DNA from: Sarocladium kiliense
Lineage: Eukaryota > Ascomycota > Sordariomycetes > Hypocreales > Sarocladiaceae
Reading direction: 5' to 3'
Length of the DNA stretch: 64,000 bases
Assembly: GCA_030734395.1 (NCBI GenBank)
Contig: JAUZTG010000029.1
Location: forward strand, 3,100,001 to 3,164,000
In this document: positions 1 to 11,707 of the stretch, piece by piece
Numbering within the stretch: position 1 is the first letter of the stretch
Layout of the letters: the number at the start of each line of letters is the position of its first letter
The notes under the pieces: generated by a model
What the model was told of the DNA's origin: nothing
The model's input: the letters and a program-made list of their open reading frames with translations, nothing else
The model's database searches: none
Program-made: the position numbers and the translations under genes

Positions 1-2
1 TA

Positions 3-914
3 CTCAGGATCGTCACACAGAAGGTTAACAAGGCTCTGGCCAAAGAGGAAGCCAACCGCTACAAGGTGGCTCAGAAGAATGGAGAAAAGGTGCAGATCGC
101 CAGAACAGCAACCTTGCCAGATGTTGGTCCGGTTAAAGACGACAGCCTGCCGCAGATGCCAATGCTGGGTCGCAACGAGACCATGACAACCTTGCCACAG
201 TACGAGTCTCGACCAGGCACTCCTGGTACCATTGAGCTTGGAGCAATGGATCAAAAGCGACCCCTGCCATCTCGCTCTGGCACAATGCAATCTTCTTCGA
301 GCTACTCATCCCGTGCTCCATTGGTCGGTGGTGCTGCCGACATGGGATACGGCCGCGCCTCACCCGCCCCATCACTTCCTGACTTGGACTTGAGCACTAT
401 ACCCCCCATGCGCCCGGGCACTTCAAATTCGAACCGCAGCTTCGGCCGACCAGGCCACAACCCTAGCCAATCTGGATCTTCCATGAGAAGTGGCGTCAAC
501 CCCTACGCCGCATCCATGCGGTCGCCAACGGCGCAGACGAACAACTACCGCGGACCAGACAACGGGCTTCCGCGTCAACAACCACCGCCTCGACAATACG
601 AGGCTTACCGCCCTGAGGGACGCCCAAGCCCAGCGCCCTCAGCTCCGCCCGCCTACAGAAATGGTACGCCTACCAAGAGACCAGGCCCTGGCTACCCTCA
701 ACCCCCTCCAAGAAGTGCTACCGCTGGTCCCATCCCGCAACGAGGACCTCCTCAACCCCGGGCTCCTATGGGGGATTACTTCGACCGCTCAGGAACACCA
801 GCGTCTAGACCTGCACCTCCTCCAGACTACATGAACCGTCCTGGCACGTCACAAAGTCAGAGAGGGGGCCCATTTGGATATGACGTAGAGTCACAGATGG
901 ACCGTAGATATTGA
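3..914 (+). CDS. C-terminal part of a protein with a proline/serine-rich tail (5' partial)
   Basis: The reading frame is open from the window edge and stops with TGA just after the residues SQMDRRY. The first visible residues form a short basic, helical-looking stretch (RIVTQKVNKALAKEEANRYK), consistent with a juxtamembrane or coiled segment. The remaining 280 or so residues are low complexity, rich in Pro, Ser, Gly, Arg and Gln, with several RPGT/RSGT-like repeats, so this part is very likely disordered. Such tails are common at the cytoplasmic end of fungal plasma-membrane proteins, but no membrane segment is visible here and I do not recognise the family. The real start is upstream of the window. 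Confidence 0.7.
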   Translation, partial: LRIVTQKVNKALAKEEANRYKVAQKNGEKVQIARTATLPDVGPVKDDSLPQMPMLGRNETMTTLPQYESRPGTPGTIELGAMDQKRPLPSRSGTMQSSSSYSSRAPLVGGAADMGYGRASPAPSLPDLDLSTIPPMRPGTSNSNRSFGRPGHNPSQSGSSMRSGVNPYAASMRSPTAQTNNYRGPDNGLPRQQPPPRQYEAYRPEGRPSPAPSAPPAYRNGTPTKRPGPGYPQPPPRSATAGPIPQRGPPQPRAPMGDYFDRSGTPASRPAPPPDYMNRPGTSQSQRGGPFGYDVESQMDRRY

Positions 915-1606
915 TTGTTTCATTCGCGGATTTCGGGACAGGGAACCGATCCATTTCATGAGGCGCAAAGCATTATACCATTATACACTTGTCAATGCTT
1001 CGGAATTTTTGTAGTTGACGAATCTTATTCGCTATATTGGCGACTTGAATACATCTTTTCACTGGCTTCTAAACTGTCTCTTTATTGTGTTGTAGCCAGC
1101 GCTTATTAATGCCCTCGCTTCTCTGGATGCTACCTCACATGCGTTGGTGGCACATCGTGGAGTCACCACACGGCGTCCTACTTGGTATGGAATTGAGCTG
1201 TGAAAGGGCCGAAATCACTTTGTAGTTGTCTCACGTGTTGAATGCTGCCAGCTGTGCGAATTGAATTATCTGTCGAATCAGTCAGATGCCGTTGGCGACG
1301 AGGGTGCATCCTGTGAAGTGGCCTCAGACAGATCAGTGTTAGTGGACTCTCACGCCCTATGGTCGATCAGTAAGCCTCCATCCGTCAGCAACGCCACCAT
1401 TTCACAACCTCCTCTTTACGACTCTCCTCATTCGTAAGCCTCATGACGTTCCTGTACCTTCTCATTTATTGAGAGTCCCCTGCTCCGCTCGGACTTGGAT
1501 GTTTGGCCTCACTGTCACGATCTTGCTCCTGCCTCTACTATCACATCTGAACGAAAGTGTCAACGCGCCGCCAAGCACGAAAGTCCGAGAAAGGAACATC
1601 TTTGAG
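915..1606. other. Intergenic spacer and probable 5' leader of the flavin oxidoreductase gene
   Basis: No supported gene. A short upstream reading frame (ATG at 1443, stop ending 1472, nine residues) lies in the probable leader. An alternative upstream ATG for the next gene is at 1499. Confidence 0.5.
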
Positions 1607-3540
1607 ATGCCTGGCTTACTGGGTCGCCATGAGGGGGAAGTTGCGGTGTACGAGAAGCTTAGAGTCCCCGTCAGACAGAATCCTGCGCATCCTCGTCTCC
1701 CGCCCGCGCATGCTCAGAGAGTAGCTGAGTCGTCGTTGCTGGCATTGGGTGTTCTGGACAAACAGGGACGGCCATGGACGACGCTGCTTGGAGGAGAGGC
1801 TGGCTTTGCAACGGCGGTTGCGGAGAATGTGCTGGGCATTGAGGGGTTGGTTGATCGGGAGGAGGACCCTTTTATGAGCGCCCTATGGGAGGGAAGTGAA
1901 GGGGCAGAAGTGGTGAAGGGGAACGGGAGGATGATGAGCGGGTTAGCGATTGAGTTGACGACAAGGGATAGGGTGAAACTTGCGGGGAAGATGTTGGTTG
2001 GGGCGAAGGGGAATGGAGGCAAGGTGCAGCTTGGGTTCCAGATTGAGGAGTGCGTTGGAAATTGCCCCAAGTATATCAATAAGAGGAGGCTTGCACCCAA
2101 GGTGCCGGGTTTTGGAAAGGAGGAGGGACGAGTGGTGACGGGGCTGCCACTAGGAGAGGAGGCGGTGAAGTTATTGGGCAAGGCAGATATGCTGTTCTTG
2201 TCCAGCGAACATGCTGTTGATGGTATGGATACGAACCATAGAGGAGGGGCGCCGGGGTTCATCAGAGTTGAGAGGAATGATGAGGAGTTAGTGAGTTTGG
2301 TGTACCCTGAGTGTAAGTCTTTCCAACCTGCAGATGGCCTTGGATGAATTCATTCACTAACGCGGTTGTAGTCTCTGGCAACAAGCTCTACTCTACACTC
2401 GGCAACTTACAAGCCAATCCGGCGGTTGGTATCGTCGTACCGGACTACGAGACCTCTGATGCTCTCTTCCTCACTGGCCATGCAACGATTCTTTACGGCG
2501 CCGACGCCGGCGCTGTTCTCCCCAGAAGCAATCTTGCCGTGCGCATCACCGTCTCAGATGCCAAGTTCATCAAATCCCACCTATCATTCCGTACCAGTGA
2601 TGAAAGTGTTGAGTATTCGCCCTACAACCCACCCGTCCGCAGGCTGCAGACTGAAGGAGACGTGCCGCTTGCAGACTCCACCAAGGGCGAGATCCTGGCG
2701 AAGTTGGTGGGCAGAGAGAAGCTTACAGGGAGTGTGAATCGATATCAGTTTGAGTTGGAGGGTGATGGGGTAAAGAAGGATGAACTGATGTGGAGAGCGG
2801 GACAGTATGTCACGCTGGACTTTGAGGATGAGTTGAGTGTTGGGTACGCGCATATGAATGACGATGACCCACAGAGTCTGAATGAGGACTACAAGGTATG
2901 TTCCAATGGCCCTCACAGGAAGAGGTTCGCTGACGAAGAGGACCAGCGCACGTTTACTATCTCGAACGTCCCTGGCGCGAAGACTATGGAGATCACAGCG
3001 AAGCTTCATGGGCCGGTCACAAAGTTCCTTAGCAAGCACCCACTGCGCGTGCCGCTTTCGATCCCCGTGCTAGGTTTCGGAGGTCAGGATTCGTTCAGTC
3101 TGAGAGGTGGACTCGAGCAAGCAGATGAAGTCGTCTTCGTCGCTGGAGGCGTTGGCATCACACCTCTTCTTGCCCAAGCTCCGGACATTATCGCCGAGCA
3201 GACCAAGCTCGGCCCGCAGAGCAAGAAGAAGATGACTGTCCTCTGGAGTTTGAGAAGGGACGAAGTTGGTCTCGCTACTGATTCCTTCCGGAGAGGAGAA
3301 GGTCTTGCTGCTGTGACAAGAGTATTCCTCACTGGGGAGAAGGTTACCAAGGAGGATGAAGCGGAGACATTGAGAGGATTGGGGGCAGAGGTGCAGGAAA
3401 GGAGAATGGGAGAGGGTGACTTGAGGGAGTGGAAGGGGAAGGGGCTGGGATTCTTTGCTTGTGCTTCTGGAGGGATGTTGGTCAGGATCCAGGCGTGGTT
3501 GGAAGGGGAAAGACTGGTTTGGGAGGAATTCGCTTACTGA
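1607..3540 (+). CDS. Two-domain flavin oxidoreductase: PNPOx-like FMN split barrel fused to a ferredoxin-reductase-type FAD/NAD module
   Basis: Exons 1607-2312, 2372-2895 and 2947-3540 give 607 aa. The first half is a pyridoxamine-phosphate-oxidase-like split barrel: HEGEVAVYEKL near the start, LGVLDKQGRPWTTLLGG as the strand that contacts flavin, and FSGNKLYSTLGNLQ across the first splice. The second half is a ferredoxin-NADP-reductase-like module: RTFTISN (FAD-binding RxYS/T-type strand), VAGGVGITPLLA (pyridine nucleotide loop) and an aromatic C-terminus, EEFAY. No 2Fe-2S cysteine cluster follows, so this is not the three-domain form. Intron 2 (51 nt) is in frame without a stop; I call it because GTATGT, a CTGAC branch-like site and a CAG end fit, and removing it joins EDYK to RTFTISN. 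The start at 1607 sits next to the conserved HEGE segment. ATG 1499 would add 36 mostly hydrophobic residues. The substrate is unknown. Confidence 0.82.
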
Positions 3541-5695
3541 TTGGGTTTCTGATGATGCCAGTCCCTTCATTGGGATACAGTGATGGCTATTCTTCAGGAT
3601 TTCATTGAGCACGGCTTGGACCTTTGGGAGGTTCAGAAGCTTGCAGCCCCGGGAGGACACATGACCGTCAAATTGATTTGCGATACGCGCGACCTGTATC
3701 GGATGTTCTGAAACCTGTGAGTAGACACCAAATGCGCCCGGGAACATATTTGTTGATGCATTTGGCGTCTCGGGGTCCATGATCTCCAGTGAGAAAAGAA
3801 CAAGCACTTGGCTGTCGTTGTCTAATGGCAAGATGGTTGACCTGCCGGTAGACTTTGCACCTGCTAGTCCGTGTTTCTAAGCAGTTGGTCGTGGTAGTCG
3901 ATAATCTTCTACTGAACCGCCAACGGTCTTGAGGCTTCCATGTAGCTTACGCCTTCTCGTCTACCGACTTGGAACAATGAATATCACCGATTGGATTACA
4001 GACAACAATGATGGCTGTGGGAACGGACATAGCTGAAGCAACCTCGCACAAAGGGAAACGAGTCCTCAAATTGTGCCTAATGCTTCTAGAGCTCATCGGG
4101 TCGCACTAACAGCCCTCCGCTGAACCGTAGTCGCGGGGTCAGACCTTCTATGGGTGGAACTCTAATCCTCGATTTGGGCAAGAAAACTCGTGACGAGCGA
4201 TGCCAGCGGGTGTGACGTGTCTCTGTGCGAGAGTGACGGAAGGATTGGGGGATGTCCCTGAACTCTGCCGCGTTCTGACCTGCATGCGACCCTGTGGGTG
4301 CTGCGTGAGTCGCAGTGCGCAGCAGCTTCAGAAGCCCGTCATTGGTGCCAATGTCGGTTCAACATGCAGAAGCAAAAGCCAATGTCTCAGCGAGACGTCT
4401 GCGTGCAACGAGATGTCTCACAAGGATTTGGTCGCTGTAAGTGAATCTTGCAGGGAGGTTGCTGGTTGCGGGTGAACGGAGTTGAGAAAGGGTAATTGCC
4501 TCAAATCGCCCTGAAGCTGGTTGTTTTCTGTCTTGTCTTGCTTGTCTTGGTGAATTAGTAGATGCAGGCTGGTTTGAGTCAATTTCACCATTCGGGCATG
4601 GGTCCGGGGCTCCGGAAGTCGGAGGCGTTGTTGTTGCTCCGATGGCGAGCGATGGTGCATTCTGTTACTGCTTTGAGTGTTGTGGATTGCCGTAATGGCC
4701 TGATCAACGCAGTAGACCCAGTCGAAAGCGAGAGGCCTATTGTCTCAGAGAGCAGGCATCTCGTAATTGCCGTGTATGTGCAGCAGCGTCTGTATGCAAG
4801 CTGCTGTGCACAGGTGTCTTGGACGATGGGGTCAGTTGATAGGGCACTGGTGGAAGTAGATACCCGAACCTTAACAGCTGAAGACCGTGAAGCCAACTAA
4901 AGATGGGCCAGGATTGACTAGTTAGAGGCAAGCCAAGGGACCACCGGAGACGGTGCACCGTGGGACGAAGGGATTGTGTCTAGGCGCATCGAGACCGGGC
5001 AGGGAGGGCATGTTGTGACGGAGTCGCCACTGGGAATATAGACAGGCATGGCGACAATCAGCAACGCCGACAATGCTGCTCCTGATGCATGTCAGAGAGA
5101 TGCCTAGATTAATGTACCGGGATGAATATTAAGAGGACAGGCAACTCAAACAACATTTAAAGCCATCATTGGTCGTTCTGCTCGGTCCTTTCCCCGGGCG
5201 TCCTCAGCCCGTGGCCACTAACAATATAGTACTGTGCCAGGCTAACCATCGCCCACTAGAACACCCCACTAAAACATCCCAAACCACCCACTGACTGCCC
5301 CGCCACATGCGACGCTGCAGTGTTTCCCTCCTCCACCATTCTTCAACTCATTAACGCCGCATTTGTCTTGTCTGCCTGTATTCAATCTCTTACCAACAAA
5401 CCAGGCAGCATCTCATCATCAACATCACCGAGCCTCGAGTCCTCTTCTGCCCGCAGCGACCGTTCACCGATTTGAAGCAGTTCCGGGGTCTTCCTCCCTG
5501 GTCTGCGAACTGCTCCCCTCCTCCGGGTTCGCCTTTCATTCTTCCATCGGTAACCCCCGCCTGTGCCGAGCCGCCGCTGTCGCACCGAACGCATCGACTC
5601 CGAAGAATCGGCGACTGTGCATCACGACTTTGTCGCTCGAACGCAAAGACTCTCATAACTTTCCGTACGATTAAAACATCCTCAACAATCTCACA
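3541..5695. other. Long intergenic spacer; distal part is the leader and promoter of NMA1
   Basis: I see no gene I can support. A minus-strand frame enters from 3831 and runs antisense through the oxidoreductase 3' end (see rejected items). Short plus frames at 4200-4475 and 4562-4900 have no recognisable domain. The CT-rich stretch before 5696 looks like a fungal 5' leader. Confidence 0.4.
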
Positions 5696-6855
5696 ATGGC
5701 TTTCCCTTCCGATGGCTCCGATTTCGACTTCGTTCGTCGCATGACGCCAGAGGATTATGTCTTTCCGACCCATCGGCTGAAGGAGAAGTGCGCCCCCGGC
5801 AAAGTTCCGCTCGTTATTGTTGCCTGTGGTTCATTTTCGCCGGTGACGCTTTTGCATCTTCGGATGTTCCCTATGGCTTTGGACCATGCGAAGAACACTG
5901 GTGCGTTGGATTTTGCTGCCGCTGCCTCATGGCAAATGACGGTGCTTGTGGCTCTCGGAATGACGGAACGAAGCTGACTGTGCAACAGGCTTCGATGTTG
6001 TTGGCGGATATTTGTCGCCCGTCGGCGATGCTTACAAGAAGAAGGGCTTGGCGCCTGCTAACCACCGAGTTAAGATGTGCCAGCTTGCTGCTGAGAATAC
6101 CAGCAAGTGGCTCATGGTTGATACCTGGGAAGCTGAGAACGACCTCTACATGCCTACAGCTGTAAGCATTCCCCCTTAGCTGACTGACTCGCATCAGTGA
6201 GTTGCTGACAGTTCACACAGCGCGTGCTCGACCACTTCGATTGGGAAATCAACCACGTTCGCGGAGGTGTCGAAACTACCGACGGTACTCGCGTGCCATG
6301 CAAGATCATGCTACTCGCTGGTGCCGACCTTATTCAGACCATCTCTACGCCCGAGGTGTGGGACGCGCGCGATGTCGACCACATTCTGGGTAACTTCGGA
6401 GTGTTCGTGCTTGAGCGGACGGGCACCGATCTTGAGACTGCGTTGGGCCAACTGAAGAGGTGGGAGAAGAATATCCATGTGATTCGACAGGTAAGTCCAA
6501 TTTGGAGATGCAATTGGGTGGTGCGGAGCTAACAGGTGGGTTGACAGATTGTTACGAATGACATCAGCTCGACCAAGGTTCGGCTGCTTTTGAAGAGAGA
6601 CATGAGCATCGACTATTTGTGAGCCTCTCCAACCTTTTGACGAAGCAGGAACGAACGTGTATGCTGATAATCTACAGGATTCCTGACTGTGTCATCGAGT
6701 ATATCTACGAACATAATTGTAGGAAACCTTTTGACCTGATCATACCTAAAACAAGAACTGACAATAACCCATTAGTGTACCGCGACATGGACCTGCAATC
6801 GACTGAGGAAAGTAAGGGCAAAGGAAACGCCCTCGCAGGGCCTAGCTCCTCATGA
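5696..6855 (+). CDS. NMA1: Nicotinamide/nicotinic acid mononucleotide adenylyltransferase
   Basis: Six exons (5696-5900, 5989-6161, 6221-6490, 6548-6618, 6678-6718, 6776-6855) give 279 aa. The enzyme joins NMN or nicotinic acid mononucleotide to ATP, forming NAD or deamido-NAD, the last shared step of NAD synthesis and salvage. The nucleotidyltransferase signature GSFSPVTLLHLRMF is at residues 45-58, with the HxxH-equivalent His and the LRMF typical of eukaryotic NMNATs. The second signature, ISSTKVR, is at about 221-227 and binds the ATP phosphates. GADLIQT and VIEYIYEHNLYRD also match the family. All five introns have GT-AG ends and restore conserved residues, and the length is normal for a eukaryotic NMNAT without extra domains. 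The start is a good ATG after a pyrimidine-rich leader. Confidence 0.95.
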
Positions 6856-8349
6856 CGGGAGACGTCCACAGCACCGCAAATTCATACACAAGAGATGTTT
6901 AGACAATGGGTGGATGTCTGAAGTTTCGAAAACGGCAGGGAAGCTAGCCTCGACGGCTATGCGTATATCTTTTGGTTTGACGGCGTTACTGGAGTTCATG
7001 GGATGCTGGCGATTGTCATTCTGGAGGCCGGTTGTGGCACACCTGATGCCACCGCGCTGAGCACGCGAGCGATGACATAGTGCTTTTCCTTTTTAATGTT
7101 CAAGACGTGCAATGGTGGATATAGATGGACAGAGGCAAGGGTCGACCGGAGGCTACACGAGCCCGGATCCGGATCACCTGCCCTAGGACAGACCTATTGG
7201 AGAGACGAAGGTGGGAGAATTTGGGAGGGCTGATGACAGCGAGACGGTTTCTTGGAATAGCGATACCGAATGAATTGATATGACTCTTTCAGGTGGTTCG
7301 ACTTTACCACTTCACAAGATGTTTCAACGGATTGCTCATGTATGAGTAAAGTCTGCTAGACTTGTGCAAGACTTCGAGAAACGTGCTTGTATATGTGTAT
7401 GGTGCTTTGATCGCACACGTGCCGATCCCACGTGCGCAACTCCTCGTGGGGCTGAGAAGATGAGCAAAGCTATGGCAAATGGGGAACATTAGGCGATTTT
7501 GAGAAGACCAACCTGTGACTAACATGAGGTATAACTCGAACTGTGGGTGAGGATGAGCTACAATAGGATGGAGGCACAAGGTTGGTGTGTTTACCGAAGG
7601 CTGTTTATGGTTATTGCCACCGAAAGCTTCCTCCCTTAATATACTGTAGTGAGGCGCAAGCCAAGCCACGGCTTGGAACTGCTTCCAATCCAGCTGCTTA
7701 CTTTGCTGTAATCAAAGACTCAGAATTTGGCTTTACCAATGACACAATCTCACTCCCTTCATCATGGGAAAAAGGCAGGAGAAAGCAAGGAGCTCCCAGC
7801 CCATTAGAGCCAGCTCTCAGACCTCCAACCCCTCCAAACGGTCCCTGCAATCTATCTGCGCCAACCACTCAGCGGCCCGCCCTGGCCTCTGGGCATCGGC
7901 TCTTGACCTGCAGAAACAGGAATGGCGGCCTTCGCTCTAGGTCCATAGGCCGGCCAACTCCGACAGCGCCGACGGCCAGAAGGTCCCTGGAGAACAGTGT
8001 TGCATTGTGGTGCATGGTGCAGGGCCGGCACGCGACTGGTCAATTGGCGGCGGATCGAGCCAGGATGGGAAGGTTGGTAGGCTTAGATTTCGTGGAGATC
8101 CAGCTTTTGCCTATTTGGATCGCCGAAGTAAGGTGGATTTCCGAGCTGATGAGAAGAGATGTAGGAGAGGGAGATTGGCGAATGATAAGGATGAGCGGCG
8201 GCATGCGATGAGGAGCGGTGTTGATTGGGGATACAGCTGGGGAATACATAGGGAGCCCGGTTCCCTGCCACATGTGCGGAATGCAACCCAAGCATCCTCT
8301 GCCGATCATCTTCATTCATTTTCACGTGAAGAAGAGATAGCTGCTCGAG
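6856..8349. other. Intergenic spacer between NMA1 and the secreted nuclease gene
   Basis: No gene supported. Open frames on both strands between 7304 and 8315 overlap each other, lack recognisable domains and have no convincing splice partners. Confidence 0.4.
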
Positions 8350-10445
8350 ATGTTGCGCTCCGTGCTCTCCCTCGCGGCTGCGGCCGGTCTCGCCTCCGCC
8401 GTCACCATCGCTGAGATCAACGGCAACAAGTACCTCTCTCCTCTGAACGGTACCACAGTTGCGGACGTCAAGGGTCTCGTGACGGCGAAGAATGCGCAAG
8501 GAATCTTCTTGCGCTCAACTGAGCCGGATGATGATGAGAGGACGTCAGAGTCAGTCTTTGTGTTCAACTCGGCGGTGAGGGGACAGGTGAATGTGGGTGA
8601 TGTGATCACCTTGGATGCCAAAGTTGAGGATTACAGGTGAGTTTCTAATAATGTGGCTGATGGGAGAAAAATGCGAGGATTGAGTACTGATGAAGAGGCA
8701 TAGGTCAAATGCGCTGTACACCTACCTGACCGAGCTCACCAACCCCTCCAACGTCAAGATCGTATCCTCCGGCAATGAGGTCGTGCCTCTCGTCCTCGGC
8801 GACGATACGGCTTCCCCGCCCACAGAGCTCTTCAGCTCTCTTGACGAGGGTGGCATCTTTGGTGTCCCCAACGACGTGGCGAGGATCAGCGCTCAGAACC
8901 CGACTCTGCAGCCTGACAAGTATGGCATGGACTTCTGGGAGTCACTGGTTGGCGAGCTTGTCACAATCAAGGACGTCGTTCAGGTGGCGCGGCCGAACCA
9001 GTACGGTGATGTCTGGGTGAGAGCTGGTAGCTTGAAGACTACCGGTGTGAACTCTCACGGTGGATTGACTATGCTCGACGGAGGTGAGTTGCTACTTTTG
9101 TCAACCATGAGTTCCCAGGATAGCCACACTAACAAGCTATCCAGATGCTAACCCCGAGGCCATCACCATCGGTACCCCTTGCGATGGCACCAAGAACCCG
9201 TCCGACACCAAGATGGGCGACGAGCTGGGCGATGTCACCGGCATCGTGTACAATGCCTTCGGCTTTTACCGCATCCTCCCCCTCACCGCCGTCTCTGCCG
9301 TCAAGAGCGCCAGCACCGACTTCCCCACTGTCTCCTTCAATTCCACTGGCGACTGCCGCGGCATCACCCTCGGTTCGTATAATGCTGAGAACCTGAACCC
9401 AGAGTCTGAGCATCTCCCTGGCGTTGTTGACCAGATCATCGAGATGATGCAGACTCCGGATGTGATCTTCCTCCAGGAGGTGCAGGATGGCAGTGGACCG
9501 GCCAATGATGGAGTCACGAGCGGCAATGCGACGTTGTTGGCGCTGAGTGAGGGCATCGAGGCGAAGTCTGGTGTTCTGTATGACTGGGTCGAGGTTGAGC
9601 CTGAGGACAACCTGGATGGAGGTGCCCCGGGTGGAAACATCCGTCAAGCATACTTGTAAGTTTCTAGGGAAACGCGATCGTGATCTGAACTTGAGACTAA
9701 CATGCTCGCGATAGGTACCGTCCTGATGTCGTCGAGCTCTACAACCCCAACCAGGGTGGCGCGAATGACAAAACTGAGGTTGTCACCGATGATGAGAACC
9801 CTAACTGGCCCGCTCTGTCTTTCAACCCTGGTCGTATCGAGCCTGCCGCCGCAGCTTGGAGCAACAGCCGCAAGCCGCTTGTTGCGCAGTGGAAGCCTCT
9901 CAAGGGCACAGGCAAGACCTTCTTCACGGTGAACGTGCACTTCGGAAGCAAGGGTGGTAGCTCCTCACTGCACGGTGACCCGAGGCCTCCGGTGAACAAC
10001 GGTGTAGAGAAGAGGACGGAACAGGCTAGGATCACTGCTGTGAGTTTGGAGTCTCTGGAGTTCTCAAGAAACGCAATTGCTGACAGTGCATTTCTAGGAC
10101 TTCATCGCTTCTATCCTGGAGGTCGATCCCAAGGCCCGCGTCATTGCTGCCGGCGACTTCAACGAGTTCACCCAGGTCGAACCCCTCCAGACCTTCATGT
10201 CCCGCGGTTCCATGCTCGACCTCGATGAGGTTGCCGGAGTTGCGCCCGAGGAGCGATACACTTACCTGTTCGATATGAACTCGCAGCAGCTGGATCATTT
10301 GTTCGTCACCGAGGGGGCTGTGAGTTCCAAGGCAGGCGCAACGAAGTTGGAGCATTTGCACTTGAACACATGGCAGAACTATGATGATCAGGTCAGTGAT
10401 CATGATCCCAGCGTAGCAAGGTTGAACCTTTGTGGATGCGCTTAG
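8350..10445 (+). CDS. Secreted endonuclease/exonuclease/phosphatase-family protein (extracellular nuclease type)
   Basis: Exons 8350-8636, 8704-9083, 9145-9655, 9715-10039 and 10098-10445 give 616 aa. It begins with a signal peptide (MLRSVLSLAAAAGLASA, probable cleavage before VTIAEING). An N-terminal beta-rich segment like that of bacterial ExeM/NucH-type extracellular nucleases follows, then the endonuclease/exonuclease/phosphatase fold: SYNAENL (metal-site strand), DVIFLQEVQD (catalytic Glu), FFTVNVHFGSK, VIAAGDFNEF and the terminal QVSDHDP motif. These are the metal and catalytic residues of the DNase I-like superfamily, so the active site looks complete. The likely role is extracellular degradation of DNA or RNA for nutrient release. 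A phosphodiesterase acting on another substrate cannot be excluded. All introns are short GT-AG introns and the phases close exactly. Confidence 0.9.
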
Positions 10446-11707
10446 AGGAGTGGGTAGTCTAAGGGACCAGGCAGGGGATGCATGAAGGAATGATTGGATG
10501 ATGTATGCTTGTACATGACCATGAATAGAGAAATGAACATTCCGATGTACGAAGCTACTCGCATCTGGCGCTTGAGGTGATGCCAGAAACCCAGTTTGTC
10601 AGCATCGGCCCATGCAAAAGCCACGGATAGATATGAGGAGCCAACAGCGTCAGCATACCAAGCATTCGCCAAACCAAAAAGTCAAGCATCCTGAGGAACA
10701 ACCTTCCAATATTCCAGGGTGAGGACCAAATTACCCTTGACACGCGAGCTTCAGGATCCACATAGGCTTGCATTCCTTGTCACGCTGTCCGACTATGGAT
10801 AGACAAGATACCGTAAATTGGGAAATTCGTAAGATATTGTTCCTCTTCTAGGGGAGGGAATGGCAGTGTCTATGCTGCTTCTCGAAAGGAGCTAAGAATC
10901 AACTCGTCACTAGGAATCGGCCAACTAGATCAGATCGGATGATGCGGCAGATCCCGCGATAACAGCCACTGCATACCAAGCCTCATGGGCACCGGAGCTG
11001 TGCTAGGGCTGATAAGGTGGGTGGAGAGGATGGGACGGTTATCGACTCACCGCGGAGACCAGTTTGTCATTGGAATGTACCAAGTCTTGTCAGCCTCTAG
11101 CTCCGTTCGAGAGGACATGGGACGCCGACCTCGTACTTGTGTGACTAGGGGCTGTCCGATATTCTGATTGATCAAGGTTCTAGAATACGGTGTCCAGGTC
11201 CAGATATGCGGCTCTTTCCGGCGAATGAATCCTTAGGATCAGCATCCGCTTTTGCTTGTAGGGGCAATTACTTGAAGTACAGTTCGCTTCGAACTTCTGT
11301 CGAACCTATGTGATTGCCACTCGTAGGCCCTCCGGGCGATACCGTCGTAGCCTGTGAAACCTTTCTGATTTGCATAACCAAATTTGCAAGAACTCCCACG
11401 TTTTATCTCAGCTCAGCCCAGATGTCGAGACAGAGCCTCGACTCCTTCATCACGTTGCACGTGGTGGGACAATGGCTCGCACTGTATGTCACGTTCCTGC
11501 TCATTCAAGGCGGATCCGAGAACTTCAGCTGGAATGAACGCCAAGGATATCCAGATCCTTTGATCTCCTCCTGGGGGGAAACAGTCCGGACTCCCAAAAG
11601 GTATAAGAGTGCGTTCCTAGGCTTCTGATAAGATGTGATTCTCCAAGTCCTGGGCTTTTCTGTGCCGTATCCTCCAAGAACGCAAACCTTCAACTTAAAG
11701 TCACAAG
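10446..11707. other. Intergenic spacer between the nuclease and DUF1996 genes
   Basis: No gene or repeat recognised apart from a TATA-like site close to the next gene. Confidence 0.4.
11602..11607 (+). promoter_or_regulatory. TATA-like element of the DUF1996 gene
   Basis: TATAAG lies about 105 bases before the ATG at 11708, a usual distance for a fungal core promoter. The assignment is positional only. Confidence 0.3.

Noticed and set aside
3070..3831. 253-residue minus-strand open frame
   Set aside because: Most of it is antisense to the well-supported oxidoreductase exon 3. Its first codon is TTG, and the part outside the gene has no recognisable domain.
7582..8211. 209-residue plus-strand frame before the nuclease gene
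   Set aside because: Biased composition, several overlapping frames on both strands, no domain and no plausible promoter or splice context.
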